NCBI RefSeq assembly: GCF_001455965.1
Contig: NZ_LKKO01000039.1
Coordinates: 1 to 64,000 of the forward strand
From: Methylobacterium sp. GXS13
GTDB lineage: Bacteria; Pseudomonadota; Alphaproteobacteria; Rhizobiales; Beijerinckiaceae
Direction: 5' to 3'
DNA length: 64,000 nt
Part shown: one piece after another, positions 19,238 through 29,332 of the stretch
Layout of the letters: each line of letters starts with the position of its first letter
Numbering within the stretch: position 1 is the first letter of the stretch
Notes under the pieces: generated by a model
Databases searched by the model: none
Seen by the model: only the letters and a program-made list of their open reading frames with translations
What the model was told of the DNA's origin: nothing
Program-made: the position numbers and the translations under genes

Positions 19238-21790
19238 ATGGGTGTCGGTCGTGCCGCGCACGTTCGAATCTGCGTGGGTACGCTCACATTGACTGCGGCG
19301 AGCGCAGCGCTCGCCGAACTGCCCGAGACCGCGACTGCGCACGCGCCGCGGGAAATGCATGGGGTTGCGGCCCTGGCGATCTTCGGCGGCCTCGTCGCCT
19401 TCGCGGTGATCCTGTCGCTGCTCCACCTTTACGAGCGCGGGCGCTGGACCCGCCGGGAGCGCGAGCTCGCCGCCGCCCTCGACGTGCTGCGCGGTGCCCA
19501 TGACCGCGCCGAGATGCTGCTCAACGCCGAGCGCCAGATCATCGTCACCTGGGACCGCCGTAGCGAGCCTGTGGTCGAGGGCGACATCAGCCTGGCGATC
19601 TACGGCGAGCGGCCGACCTCGGGCTATGCCCGCCGGGTCCTGGCCTTCGGCACCTGGCTGGTCGCCGCCGACGCCGGCCCCGTCGAGGCCGCGGTCGAAA
19701 CCCTGCGGGCCCGGGGCACGAGCTTTACCCTCAGCCTGCGCACCCAGACCGGGCGCAGCATCGACGCGCACGGGCAGGCCGTGGCCGGCCGGGCACTCCT
19801 GCGGCTGCGCGAGACCAGCCAGGAGCGCTGCGAGATTGCCGACCTGCGCGCGACCCTGGACGAGTCCCGCCGCGGCCTGTCGGCCCTCGCAGGACTCCTC
19901 GACGCGATCCCCCAGCCGGTCTGGCGGCGCAACCGCGAGGGCGGCCTGAGCTGGGTCAACGCCGCCTACGTGGCGGCCGTCGAGGCCGCGACCCGCGAAG
20001 CCGCGCTGGATGGCGGCATCGAATTGTTCGACCGGCCGGCGCGGGAGGCGATCATCCGCGACGAGGCGGCGCGCGCCGCCGGCCTGACCCGGACCGTCCC
20101 GCGGCTCTCGGCCGTGGTGGCGGGCAGCCGGCGCATGCTCGACGTGTTCGAGACCACCCTGGACAGCGGCCGTGTCGGGATCGCCATCGACGTGTCCGAG
20201 CTGGAGAGCGTCCGCGCCGACCTGCAGCGCCAGATGAATGCCAATGTCCGCACACTCGACCAGCTCCCCACCGCGGTGGCGATGTTCGACGTTTCGCAGC
20301 GGCTGATCTTCCACAACGCTGCCTATCGCGAGCTCTGGGACCTCGATCAGGCCTTCCTCGACAGCCGCCCCTCCGACGGCGAGATCCTCGACCATCTCCG
20401 GGCCGAGCGGAAGTTGGAGGAGCATGCGGATTTCCGCGGCTGGAAGCAGGGGGTTCTGGCCGCCTACCGGGCCGCCGAGGCGAACCAGAGCTGGTGGTAC
20501 CTGCCCGACGGCCGGACGCTGCGCGTGGTCGCCGACCCGAACCCGCAGGGCGGCCTGACCTACCTGTTCGACGACGTGTCCGACAGCTTGAACGCCGAGT
20601 CGCGCTACAACGCCCTGCGTCGCCTCCAGGCCGAGACCCTCGACACCTTGGCCGAGCCGGTGGCGGTGTTCGGCGCCGACGGGCGCATGACTCTGGCCAA
20701 CCGGGCGTTCTGCACCGTCTGGCGGCTCGATCCGGCGACCGTTGAGGAGCGCCCTCACGTCGATGCCGTCATCGAGGCCTGCCGGTCCCTGGCGCCCGCC
20801 GAGGAGCCCTGGCTCGACATCCGCGACGCGGTGGTCGGCCTCGAATCGCGCACCGCCCGGTCCTGCCGCCTGGAAGTGGTGGACGGCACCGTCCTCGATT
20901 GCGCCGCGCAGCCGCTGCCGGAGGGCGCGACCCTGCTCACCCTGATCGACGTCACCGCGAGCGTGAATGTCGAACGGGCGCTGACCGAGAAGAACGACGC
21001 CCTGGAGAAGGCCGCGCAGCTGCGCGACACCTTCGTGCACCACGTCTCCTACGAGCTGCGCTCGCCGCTCACCAACATCATCGGCTTCACCCAGCTGCTC
21101 GGCGACGAGACGGTCGGGGCGCTCAACGACCGGCAGCGCGAATATTCAGACCACATCATGCGCTCCTCGGCGGCGCTGCTCGTCATCATCAACGACATCC
21201 TCGACCTCGCCTCGATCGATGCCGGCTCTCTCGAGCTTCAGCGGGAGGAGGTCGACGTCCAGACCACGATCGAGGCCGCCGTGCGTGGCATCGAGGATCG
21301 GCTGGCCGAATCCCACATCACCCTCGCGCTGGACGTGCCGGAGGATATCGGCAGCGTCCACGCGGACGGGAAGCGGGTCCGCCAGATCCTGTTCAACCTG
21401 CTTTCCAACGCCGTCGGTTTCTCGGATGCCGGGCAGCGCGTCGAGGTCCGGGCCCGCCGGGAAACGCACGACTTGGTCCTGAGCGTGCGCGACCACGGCC
21501 GCGGCATGCCGCCGGAGATTGCCGATTCGGTCTTCAACCGCTTCGAGAGCCACACGCTGGGGACCCGCCACCGCGGGGTCGGGCTCGGCCTGTCGATCGT
21601 GCGGTCCTTCGTCGAACTCCATGGCGGGCGGGTCCATCTCGAGACAGCGCCCGGGGCGGGGACCCAGGTGACCTGCACCTTCCCGCTTTTCTCTTCTGAG
21701 GGGCCGCATCTCGACCAGCGCGAGGCGAGCCGGCCTTTCATGACCGCGCCCGCAACCGCGACACGGAAGCCGGGTATCGCGCTCCATTAG
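19238..21790 (+). CDS. DivL-like PAS sensor kinase with Tyr at the phospho-acceptor position
   Basis: An 850-aa protein with a signal/anchor and a second membrane segment (about 40-62), a long sensory region with several PAS-like repeats, and a C-terminal kinase module. The dimerisation helix reads HHVSYELRSPLTNIIGF; where histidine kinases have SHELRTPL this protein has Tyr (residue 605, codon TAC at 21050-21052). The ATP-binding part keeps the N box (LFNLLSNAV), G1 (DHGRGMP) and G2 (GVGLGLSIV). Caulobacter DivL has the same substitution and controls CckA through protein contact. The ATG at 19238 follows GGGGGCAGGG. A cell-cycle role is inference. Confidence 0.85.
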   Translation: MGVGRAAHVRICVGTLTLTAASAALAELPETATAHAPREMHGVAALAIFGGLVAFAVILSLLHLYERGRWTRRERELAAALDVLRGAHDRAEMLLNAERQIIVTWDRRSEPVVEGDISLAIYGERPTSGYARRVLAFGTWLVAADAGPVEAAVETLRARGTSFTLSLRTQTGRSIDAHGQAVAGRALLRLRETSQERCEIADLRATLDESRRGLSALAGLLDAIPQPVWRRNREGGLSWVNAAYVAAVEAATREAALDGGIELFDRPAREAIIRDEAARAAGLTRTVPRLSAVVAGSRRMLDVFETTLDSGRVGIAIDVSELESVRADLQRQMNANVRTLDQLPTAVAMFDVSQRLIFHNAAYRELWDLDQAFLDSRPSDGEILDHLRAERKLEEHADFRGWKQGVLAAYRAAEANQSWWYLPDGRTLRVVADPNPQGGLTYLFDDVSDSLNAESRYNALRRLQAETLDTLAEPVAVFGADGRMTLANRAFCTVWRLDPATVEERPHVDAVIEACRSLAPAEEPWLDIRDAVVGLESRTARSCRLEVVDGTVLDCAAQPLPEGATLLTLIDVTASVNVERALTEKNDALEKAAQLRDTFVHHVSYELRSPLTNIIGFTQLLGDETVGALNDRQREYSDHIMRSSAALLVIINDILDLASIDAGSLELQREEVDVQTTIEAAVRGIEDRLAESHITLALDVPEDIGSVHADGKRVRQILFNLLSNAVGFSDAGQRVEVRARRETHDLVLSVRDHGRGMPPEIADSVFNRFESHTLGTRHRGVGLGLSIVRSFVELHGGRVHLETAPGAGTQVTCTFPLFSSEGPHLDQREASRPFMTAPATATRKPGIALH

Positions 21791-21857
21791 CAACCCGCGG
21801 CCGCATCGGCCGCCCCGCCGGGCTTGATTAATCCCCCGGCCGGGATCAGCAGGAGGC

Positions 21858-23090
21858 ATGTCCGACACAGATCGTTCCGGCTGGGCCGTCTTCGGTATCG
21901 GCGACTTCCGCCTGTTCGGCTCGGCCCGCTTCCTGACGGGCCTCGCTTACCAAATGCAGGCGGTGGCGATCGGCTGGTTCGTCTACGACCTGACGCATTC
22001 CGCCCTGGCGCTCGGCCTCGTCGGGCTGGCGGGTTTCCTGCCCGCAGTGCTTTGCGCCCTGATCACCGGCCATGTGGCCGATACCTATGATCGGCGTCTG
22101 GTCGGGGCCTCGGCCTTCGGGCTCCAGAGTCTGGCGAGCTTCGGCCTGCTCGCCTACGCGCATGCCGGCCTCCAGGCGGTCTGGCCGATCTATGCCCTGG
22201 TGATCGTCGTCGGCACCGCCCGGGCCTTCGCCAACCCAGCCCTGCAAGCGCTGCTGCCGACCCTCGTGCCGGGTCCGCAATTCGGTTCCGCCATCGCTTG
22301 GAACGCCTCGCTCTGGCAGAGCGCCTCGGTAATGGGTCCGGCGCTCGGCGGCCTGCTCTACGCCCTCGGGCCGTCGGTGGTGTTCGGCGGCGCGGCGGCG
22401 AGCTTCGCCCTGGCGAGCGTCCTGACCGGGCTGATCCGCTTCCGCCCGGCGGCGGTGACGGAGCGGCCGCCGATCACCTGGGCGGCGCTCTCGGCCGGCA
22501 TCGGCTACATCCGCTCGCAGCCGGTGGTGCTGGGCGCCATCAGCCTCGACCTGTTCACGGTCCTGCTCGGCGGCGCCACGGCGCTCTTGCCGATTTATGC
22601 TGGCGAGGTGCTGCATGTCGGTCCCCTCGGCCTCGGGGCATTGCGGAGCATGCCGGCCTTTGGGGCAGTCACCATGGCGGTGCTGCTGGCCTATCGCCCG
22701 CTCCGGCGCCATGCCGGACTGCGGATGCTCCGGGCGTGCGCGGTGTTCGGCGCGGCCACGGTGGCGTTCGGGCTCTCGACCTCGCTGCCCCTGTCGATGG
22801 CTTGCCTGTTCGTCACTGGCGCAGCCGACATGATCTCGGTCTATGTCCGCCAGACCTTTGTGCAGGGCGAGACCCCGGATGCCATGCGCGGGCGGGTCTC
22901 GGCGGTGAACACGGTGTTCATCGGTGCCTCGAACGAGCTCGGCGAGTTCGAATCTGGCGTGCTCGCCGCGGCGATCGGGGCGGTCCCGGCGGTGGTGGCG
23001 GGCGGTGCCGCGACCATCGCGGTCGCGCTGCTCTGGGGCCGGTTCTTCCCGGCCCTGCGGGCGCGGGACCGGTTGCTGGGGCAGGGGTAG
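21858..23090 (+). CDS. MFS transporter, EntS/MFS_3-like exporter
   Basis: A 410-aa protein with 10-12 hydrophobic segments. Its first segments resemble the EntS-like exporters (RFLTGLAYQMQAVAIGWFVY, then the loop GHVADTYDRR between segments 2 and 3). A further conserved loop reads DAMRGRVSAVNTVFIGASNE. AGGAGGC lies immediately before the ATG. The substrate is unknown; no siderophore genes are nearby. It starts 67 bp after the kinase gene and may share its transcript. Confidence 0.85.
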   Translation: MSDTDRSGWAVFGIGDFRLFGSARFLTGLAYQMQAVAIGWFVYDLTHSALALGLVGLAGFLPAVLCALITGHVADTYDRRLVGASAFGLQSLASFGLLAYAHAGLQAVWPIYALVIVVGTARAFANPALQALLPTLVPGPQFGSAIAWNASLWQSASVMGPALGGLLYALGPSVVFGGAAASFALASVLTGLIRFRPAAVTERPPITWAALSAGIGYIRSQPVVLGAISLDLFTVLLGGATALLPIYAGEVLHVGPLGLGALRSMPAFGAVTMAVLLAYRPLRRHAGLRMLRACAVFGAATVAFGLSTSLPLSMACLFVTGAADMISVYVRQTFVQGETPDAMRGRVSAVNTVFIGASNELGEFESGVLAAAIGAVPAVVAGGAATIAVALLWGRFFPALRARDRLLGQG

Positions 23091-23099
23091 CAGCAGCCA

Positions 23100-23139
23100 T
23101 TATCCCTCCGCAGACGATTTCGTCCCCCGAAAGGGATAA
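23100..23139 (+). terminator. two-tier stem-loop after the MFS gene
   Basis: TTATCCCT pairs with AGGGATAA (8 bp, perfect), and inside it GACGA-TT-TCGTC forms a second perfect stem. It lies nine bases after the MFS stop and is followed by CCCTTTTACTT, so it is probably a terminator separating the transporter from the next gene. Confidence 0.6.
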
Positions 23140-23219
23140 CCCTTTTACTTCAGCCATTTGCGACAAACGCAGCGCATGCTATCGAGTCGAGTCCCTGATG
23201 AGGGGCCTGGAATCGAGCC

Positions 23220-24278
23220 ATGCTGTTCACCGACTTGAATGGCGATCAAGCCCGACAAACGATCGATACCGAGCAGATCTTCGCGGCCTACGCCAAGGCC
23301 CGCACAGAACTCGATCACCGCTATGCCGGCTCTATGGCTTGGAAAACGGTGGGCTCGCACACGTACCTGTATCGGAAGCGCCAAGGCGTCTGGAAGTCTC
23401 TCGGTGCCCGTTCGTCCGCCACGGAGGAGATCCACAGCGGGTTCCATCAGGGCCGCGAGCGTGTGCAGGACCGGATCACAAACCTTGCCGCTCGGTTGGA
23501 CGAGATGGCTCCGGTCAACCGAGCGCTCCGCATCGGGAGAATACCCATCATCGCGGCCCGCGTGCTGCGCCGCCTCACCGAGGCGCGCCTGTATGGTCCC
23601 GTGGTCGGGGTTGTTGGGACCAATGCCCTGTATGCCTATGAACGGCTCGGGGGCGTTCAGATCGCCGGCCCCCAGCTCGCAACCGGCGACATCGACCTCC
23701 TGTATGATGCCCGAAAAAGCTTGCGCCTCGTCGCGCCGGAGGCAGCGGCAGGCGGATTGCTGGCCGAACTGCAGAAAGTCGACCGCTCGTTCACGGCCGT
23801 TGGAAATCCCGGCTTCCGCGCCGTCAACCGGGACGGGTATCTGGTCGATCTGATCATGCCGGCCGGGACGGGTCCGATACGGCGGCCGCCCCGCAATCGA
23901 ATCGGATCGGCCGCGGACGATTTACAGGCGGTCGAGATCGAGGGGCTTGGGTGGTTGGTTAACAGCCCGAAGACTGCCGTCACGGTGATTGATGCCAGGG
24001 GCTATCCGGTGCAGATGTGGGTCATCGACCCGCGCGCCTTCGCGCTCCACAAAGCATGGCTTTCAACCAGGGGCGACCGCGATCCTCTGAAACGCTCACG
24101 CGATGCTGCACAGGCGGATCTCGTCGCATCGCTCGTATGGACACGACTGCCACGATTGCGGTTCGACGATCCGGCGCTCAATGCCTTGCCGCGCGCCCTG
24201 CGCGATCTGGCCGATACGATCGGAAGGCCCCAGGCTTCAGAAACGACGGCCGTGAAACGATCGGAGCCCGACTGGTAG
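23220..24278 (+). CDS. GSU2403-type nucleotidyltransferase-fold protein (NTP_transf_8-like)
   Basis: A 352-aa protein whose centre reads VVGTNALYAYE, then QLATGDIDLLYDARKSL. This matches the short G-T/S and D-x-D elements of minimal nucleotidyltransferases in the GSU2403/NTP_transf_8 family. A helical N-terminal region (1-105) includes TYLYRKRQGVWKSLG; the C-terminal part contains KTAVTVIDARGYPVQMWVIDPRAFALHK. Base composition is visibly lower in G+C than its neighbours, suggesting transfer. It lies between two hairpin-bounded genes and is convergent with tolB (24 bp apart). Substrate and role are unknown; relatives of toxin nucleotidyltransferases are possible. Confidence 0.75.
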   Translation: MLFTDLNGDQARQTIDTEQIFAAYAKARTELDHRYAGSMAWKTVGSHTYLYRKRQGVWKSLGARSSATEEIHSGFHQGRERVQDRITNLAARLDEMAPVNRALRIGRIPIIAARVLRRLTEARLYGPVVGVVGTNALYAYERLGGVQIAGPQLATGDIDLLYDARKSLRLVAPEAAAGGLLAELQKVDRSFTAVGNPGFRAVNRDGYLVDLIMPAGTGPIRRPPRNRIGSAADDLQAVEIEGLGWLVNSPKTAVTVIDARGYPVQMWVIDPRAFALHKAWLSTRGDRDPLKRSRDAAQADLVASLVWTRLPRLRFDDPALNALPRALRDLADTIGRPQASETTAVKRSEPDW

Positions 24279-24302
24279 CCGAGCTCCAAAGTCCGAAACA
24301 AG

Positions 24303-25649
24303 TCAGCGTCCCGCCAGCAGCGGCGACCAGGTCGGGTCGGAGGCGTAGGAGGGGGTCGGGATCGACTGCTCCACCTTGCCGGTGATGTCGACCATGAACA
24401 GCTTGCCGCCGCCCTGGCCGCCCGGATCGCGGAAGAACAGCACGTACTGGCCGTTCGGCGCGAAGGTCGGCCCCTCGTTGTGGTAGCCCTCGGTGAGGAC
24501 GCGCTCGCCGGTACCGTCGGGCTTCGACACGCAGATTGCGAAGCCGCCGTTGCGCTGGCGGGTATAGGCGATCAGGTCACCGCGCGGCGACCAAGCCGGC
24601 TGCGAGGCCGAGCCGGCCCCGAAGGTGATGCGGTGCGGGTTCGAGCCGTCCGCACCCATGACATAGACCTGCTGCGAGCCGCCCCGGTCCGACTCGAACG
24701 CGATCTGCGTGCCGTCCGGCGCATAGGTCGGCGAGGTGTCGATCGCCATGCCGTTGGTGATCGCATGCTGAGCCTTGGAGGCGATGTCCATGGTCACGAT
24801 GTCGGCGTTGCCGCCCTGCTGCACGCTCATGACGAGCTTGCGCCCGTCCGGCGAGAAGCGCGGGCTCGCGCTCATGGAATCGACGTTGCCGAGCGCCTGG
24901 CGCGCGCCGGTCTCGAGGTTGATTACCTGGACCCGGGGCTGGTGCCCGTTGGCCTGGGCCATGAAGGCGATGTCCTGTGTGGCCGGCGAGTAGCGCGGCG
25001 CGACGATCGACATCTCGCCGCTGGTGATCGCCCGGACATTGGCCCCGTCCTGATCCATCACCATCAGGCGCTTGCGGCGATTCTCCTTGGGGCCGCTCTC
25101 GTCCACGAAGGCGATGCGGCTGTCGAACCAGGGGCCGAGGCCGGTGATCTTGGTATAGACCGCGTCCGAGATCAGGTGGCCGGTGCGCCGGGCGTTGGCG
25201 GTGTCGGTGCCGTATTGCTGGCCGGTCATCTGCTGGCCGGAGGTCACGTCCCAGAGCCGGAACTCGACTTTAAGCTTGCCGGAAGCGTCCCTGGAGACGC
25301 GGCCCGTGACCAAGCCCTGGATGCCGGTGGCGCGCCACTTCTCGAAGTTCGGCGCCGCATCGAAGTTCGGCTGCTCGGGGAAGCGGGCATGGTCGAGGGG
25401 CGTGAAGTACCCTGAGCGGCGCAGGTTGTTGGTCACGACCCCGGAGACGAGTCCGCCGAGGCTCGGGTCGCCGCCGAAATCGGCGATGGCGATCGGCATC
25501 GGCTGGAAGTTGCCGCCGCCGATGCGCAGCTGCAGCTGCGCGTGGGCCGGCGCTACGAAGCCGAGGGCGACCGCGAGGAACGCCAGGAATGCGATCAGGC
25601 GCGCAGCTGAGGACGCCGGAAGAGGCCCGGCGGAGGGGAGGTTCTGCAT
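24303..25649 (-). CDS. tolB: Tol-Pal system beta-propeller protein TolB
   Basis: The 448-aa periplasmic protein links Pal and TolA during outer-membrane constriction. It has a signal peptide ending APAHAQ, an N-terminal D1 domain, and the six-bladed propeller with repeated SPDG/APDGT and YSPAT-type motifs (MSASPRFSPDGRKL, TSPTYAPDGTQIAF, SQPAWSPRGDLIAY). Length is normal. It is last in the tolQRAB order here; pal does not follow. Confidence 0.96.
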   Translation of the reverse strand: MQNLPSAGPLPASSAARLIAFLAFLAVALGFVAPAHAQLQLRIGGGNFQPMPIAIADFGGDPSLGGLVSGVVTNNLRRSGYFTPLDHARFPEQPNFDAAPNFEKWRATGIQGLVTGRVSRDASGKLKVEFRLWDVTSGQQMTGQQYGTDTANARRTGHLISDAVYTKITGLGPWFDSRIAFVDESGPKENRRKRLMVMDQDGANVRAITSGEMSIVAPRYSPATQDIAFMAQANGHQPRVQVINLETGARQALGNVDSMSASPRFSPDGRKLVMSVQQGGNADIVTMDIASKAQHAITNGMAIDTSPTYAPDGTQIAFESDRGGSQQVYVMGADGSNPHRITFGAGSASQPAWSPRGDLIAYTRQRNGGFAICVSKPDGTGERVLTEGYHNEGPTFAPNGQYVLFFRDPGGQGGGKLFMVDITGKVEQSIPTPSYASDPTWSPLLAGR

Positions 25650-25714
25650 GGGTCGGATCCGAAGTGGCGATCAGACGGGGAGGCGGATGAGGGCAGGCGG
25701 CGCGGACGGCGACC

Positions 25715-27016
25715 TCAGGTCGCCGTGAATTCGAACTCCGCGTTGATGGCCTTCCAGTCGTTGTAATACGGCGCGTAGGTGGCCGGAATGTTATACGGCG
25801 CGCAGCGGCGCACCGCCCGGAGCGCGGCTTGCGCGATCGACTGGTCCACCGAGCTCGAACCGCCCCGCATGATCCGCGGCTCGGTGCTGAGCGAACCGTT
25901 CGGGTTCAGGCGGATGTCGAGCACCGGCAGGATCACGCCCTGGGCGGCACCGGGGGGCGCGGAGTAGCAGCGCTCGATCTGCTGCTGCAGCAGACCGACC
26001 AGGGCGTCGCGCAGGGACGGCGACAGGCGCTGCGCCGTGCCGGTCGCGGCACCCAGGGCGGCGACCTTCTGCACCGTATGGCCGGTGGCGCCGGTGGATT
26101 GCGACGGCGCCTTCGACGCGAGCATCGAACGGATGTCGCCGGCGTTGAACTTGTCGGCGAGCTCGGCCTGCTTGCGCGCCTTGGCCTCGCCATCGGCCTT
26201 GGCCTTGGCGTCCGCCATCGCCTTGGATTTCGCCTTGGCGGCGGCCTCGGCCTTGGCGGCGGCTTCCGCCTTCTCGTGCGCGGCCTTGGCCTCGGCCATT
26301 TCCTTCTGACGCTCGGCTTCCGCCTCGGCCTTGGCTTCGGCGGCTTTCCGGGCAGCGTCCCGAGCAGCCTCGGCCTTGGCGGCATCCGCTTTGGCCTTGG
26401 CCTCGGCCTTCGCGGCGGCGGCCTTCGCGGCGGCAGCCGCGGCTTCCGCCTCCTGCCGCTCGATCAGCTTGTCGAGCTGCTCGCGCTTCTCGGCTTCGGC
26501 CTTCGCGGCCGCCTTCGCCTCGGCCTTAGGCGCCGCAGCCTTCTCGGCGGCGGCAGCCTTGTCGGCCGCGGCTTTCTCGGCGGCCTTTTCCGCGGCCTTG
26601 GCGGCAGCCTTCTCGGCCTCGCGCTTCTCCTCGGCGGCCTTGGCGGCTTTCGCGACCTCCTGCGGATCCGGCTCGGCGCGCAGGGGCATCTCCTCCGCGT
26701 TGGCAAGCTTCATCTCGGCCGTGCGCTTGGGCGCGGTCGGCGCGTCGGTCTTGGCGTTCTCGGGCTCGCGATCCTCGACCTTCTCGGCCTGGCGGTCGGC
26801 GCGCGGCTGGGCGTTGGGCATCGGCTTGTCGGCCTGGCGCTCGCCCTTGGTGATCTCGGAGAACTGGTTCTCGGTGATCACCTCGACGGGCACGCCCTCC
26901 TGCGCCTCGGGCAGGGCCGGGGCCGCCACGCTGAACAGCGCGAAGGCCAGCAGCGCCACGTGGGTGCCGGCGGAGATCCAGACACCCGGTTCCTTGCGGT
27001 CGAAGTGGAACTCCAC
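25715..27016 (-). CDS. tolA: TolA-like envelope spanning protein
   Basis: A 433-aa protein with one N-terminal membrane segment (about 12-33), a long Ala/Lys/Glu-rich helical region (about 110-295, many KAAAE-type repeats) and a C-terminal TolA/TonB-like domain containing a Cys pair (ERCYSAPP and VRRCAPYNI). It connects TolQR at the inner membrane to TolB and Pal. The start codon is GTG at 27016, with AGGG eight bases before it and only 10 bp after tolR. The repetitive middle is typical and poorly alignable. Confidence 0.93.
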   Translation of the reverse strand: MEFHFDRKEPGVWISAGTHVALLAFALFSVAAPALPEAQEGVPVEVITENQFSEITKGERQADKPMPNAQPRADRQAEKVEDREPENAKTDAPTAPKRTAEMKLANAEEMPLRAEPDPQEVAKAAKAAEEKREAEKAAAKAAEKAAEKAAADKAAAAEKAAAPKAEAKAAAKAEAEKREQLDKLIERQEAEAAAAAAKAAAAKAEAKAKADAAKAEAARDAARKAAEAKAEAEAERQKEMAEAKAAHEKAEAAAKAEAAAKAKSKAMADAKAKADGEAKARKQAELADKFNAGDIRSMLASKAPSQSTGATGHTVQKVAALGAATGTAQRLSPSLRDALVGLLQQQIERCYSAPPGAAQGVILPVLDIRLNPNGSLSTEPRIMRGGSSSVDQSIAQAALRAVRRCAPYNIPATYAPYYNDWKAINAEFEFTAT

Positions 27017-27026
27017 GGTCCAGGCC

Positions 27027-27473
27027 CTACTGATGCTCAGGCTCGGTCACGAGGGCGACCTTCTTGAAGCCGCCGCCGGTCACGATCGCCATCACTTGCG
27101 CGACGCGGCCGTAATCGACCCGCTTGTCGCCGCGCACGAACACGCGCTCCTCGGTGCCGGTCTTGGCGGTCTCGAGGAGCTTCGGGATGATCGTCTCGTC
27201 GGTCAGCTCGTCCTCGCCGAGGAAGACCTGGCCGGTCTGGCGGATCGAGATCGTCACCGGCTTCACGTCGGAATTGAGCGGCGAGGCCTTGGATTGCGGC
27301 AGGTCGAGGGGCACGCCCACCGTCATCATCGGCGCCGCGACCATGAAGATGATCAGCAGCACCAGCACGACGTCGATGAACGGCGTCATGTTGATCTCGT
27401 TGATCGGCCCGCCGCGCCGGCCCCTGCGCCGCCGCCGCTTGCCGCCGTGGGATGCCCCCGCCGCCATACTCAT
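27027..27473 (-). CDS. tolR: Tol-Pal system proton-channel subunit TolR (ExbD family)
   Basis: The 148-aa protein has one membrane segment starting NMTPFIDVVLVLLIIFMV, in which the Asp is the conserved proton-carrying residue, followed by a periplasmic domain. A basic Lys/Arg/Gly-rich stretch (RRRRGRRGG) precedes the segment in the cytoplasm. AGGAGA lies about nine bases upstream of the ATG. Its neighbours are tolQ and tolA. Confidence 0.96.
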   Translation of the reverse strand: MSMAAGASHGGKRRRRRGRRGGPINEINMTPFIDVVLVLLIIFMVAAPMMTVGVPLDLPQSKASPLNSDVKPVTISIRQTGQVFLGEDELTDETIIPKLLETAKTGTEERVFVRGDKRVDYGRVAQVMAIVTGGGFKKVALVTEPEHQ

Positions 27474-27498
27474 GGATGGATCTCCTGGATCGGCGCGG

Positions 27499-28215
<717 letters not shown>

Positions 28216-28533
28216 CCGTCGAGGTCTCCTGCTCCGGATCGCGATGCGCCGGGCGAGGCCCGCGTCCGCCGGATCCGTGAGCGATATCAATGCTATCGTC
28301 CGCGAATCTGTCGAAAGTAAGGGCCGTCTTCGCGCCCGGACCCGGCCGGCTTGCACCGACCTCGTTAAGGGCGCGACAGGGTTAAGGATCGGTTTCGATC
28401 CCGGCGATCCAAAGGCATTCCGAAGTCTCGGCCGCACGGTTCTGCCAAGAGGCTGGACCTCGTGAAACCGGCTCCTTTATCCTGATGCGGTCAAAGTACC
28501 GCGTGCACCGCGAGTCTCAGTACAGGAAGCGTC
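28216..28533. other. divergent intergenic region, tolQ and aldolase
   Basis: About 318 bp between divergent starts, presumably holding promoters for both. I see no clear palindrome or promoter boxes that I would defend. Confidence 0.4.
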
Positions 28534-29322
28534 ATGACCCTGCCCGTCCCGAGCCTCCACGGCCTGCTGCCCGCCGAGCCCGCCCGTTTCCTCGGCTGGT
28601 CCTGTATCGGCGACCCGGCCATCGCCGGCGCCCTCGCGCGATCGGGCTTCGACGCCGTGCTCCTCGACCAGCAGCATGGCGCGCATGATTACCATTCGTG
28701 CTGCGCGGCGATCACCGAGGTGGCGCTCGCCGGCAAGCCGAGCCTGGTCCGGATCCCGGTGGGCGACTTCGCGATGGCGTCGCGGATGCTGGATGCCGGC
28801 GCCGCGGGCATCGTCGCGCCGATGATCAACAGCGTGGCCGACGCGCAGGCGCTGGTGGCCGCCACCAAATACCCGCCGGTCGGCCAGCGGAGCTGGGGAC
28901 CGGACCGCGCCATGTGGATGTCGGGCCAGAGCGAAGCGTCCGAGTATCTCGCCGGCGCCAATGCCCGGGCCCTGACCATTGCCATGTGCGAGACCGCGGA
29001 AGCGATCGACGCTCTGGAGCCGATCCTGGCCCTGCCGGGCATCGACGGCATCCTGGTCGGCCCCGCCGACCTGTCGATCGCGCTCTCCAAGGGTACGGCC
29101 ATCGACCCGGCCGGCGCAGCGGTCACGGCCGCGCTCGGCGAGATCGTGCGCAAGACGCGGGCGGCGGGCAAGCTGCCCTGTGCCTTCTCGCCGTCCCCGG
29201 CACGGGCCCGGGAGATGGTCGCGATGGGCTTCCAGCTGGTCTCGGTCGAGTACGATGCGATGACCATCGTCAACGCCTTCGCCAAGCTGCTGCGCGACAC
29301 CGACCCGACGCGAGTCGCCTGA
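28534..29322 (+). CDS. HpcH/HpaI family aldolase
   Basis: A 262-aa class II pyruvate aldolase. Family residues are visible: DQQHGAHDYHS near residue 50, VRIP (Arg for pyruvate), the metal-binding Glu in CETAEAIDAL and Asp in GPADLSIALS. AGGAAGC lies six bases upstream of the ATG. The natural substrate is uncertain (4-hydroxy-2-oxoheptanedioate-like or other 2-keto-3-deoxy acids). It is on the plus strand between ybgC and tolQ, which are normally adjacent. Confidence 0.88.
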   Translation: MTLPVPSLHGLLPAEPARFLGWSCIGDPAIAGALARSGFDAVLLDQQHGAHDYHSCCAAITEVALAGKPSLVRIPVGDFAMASRMLDAGAAGIVAPMINSVADAQALVAATKYPPVGQRSWGPDRAMWMSGQSEASEYLAGANARALTIAMCETAEAIDALEPILALPGIDGILVGPADLSIALSKGTAIDPAGAAVTAALGEIVRKTRAAGKLPCAFSPSPARAREMVAMGFQLVSVEYDAMTIVNAFAKLLRDTDPTRVA

Positions 29323-29332
29323 AACCCGTGCC

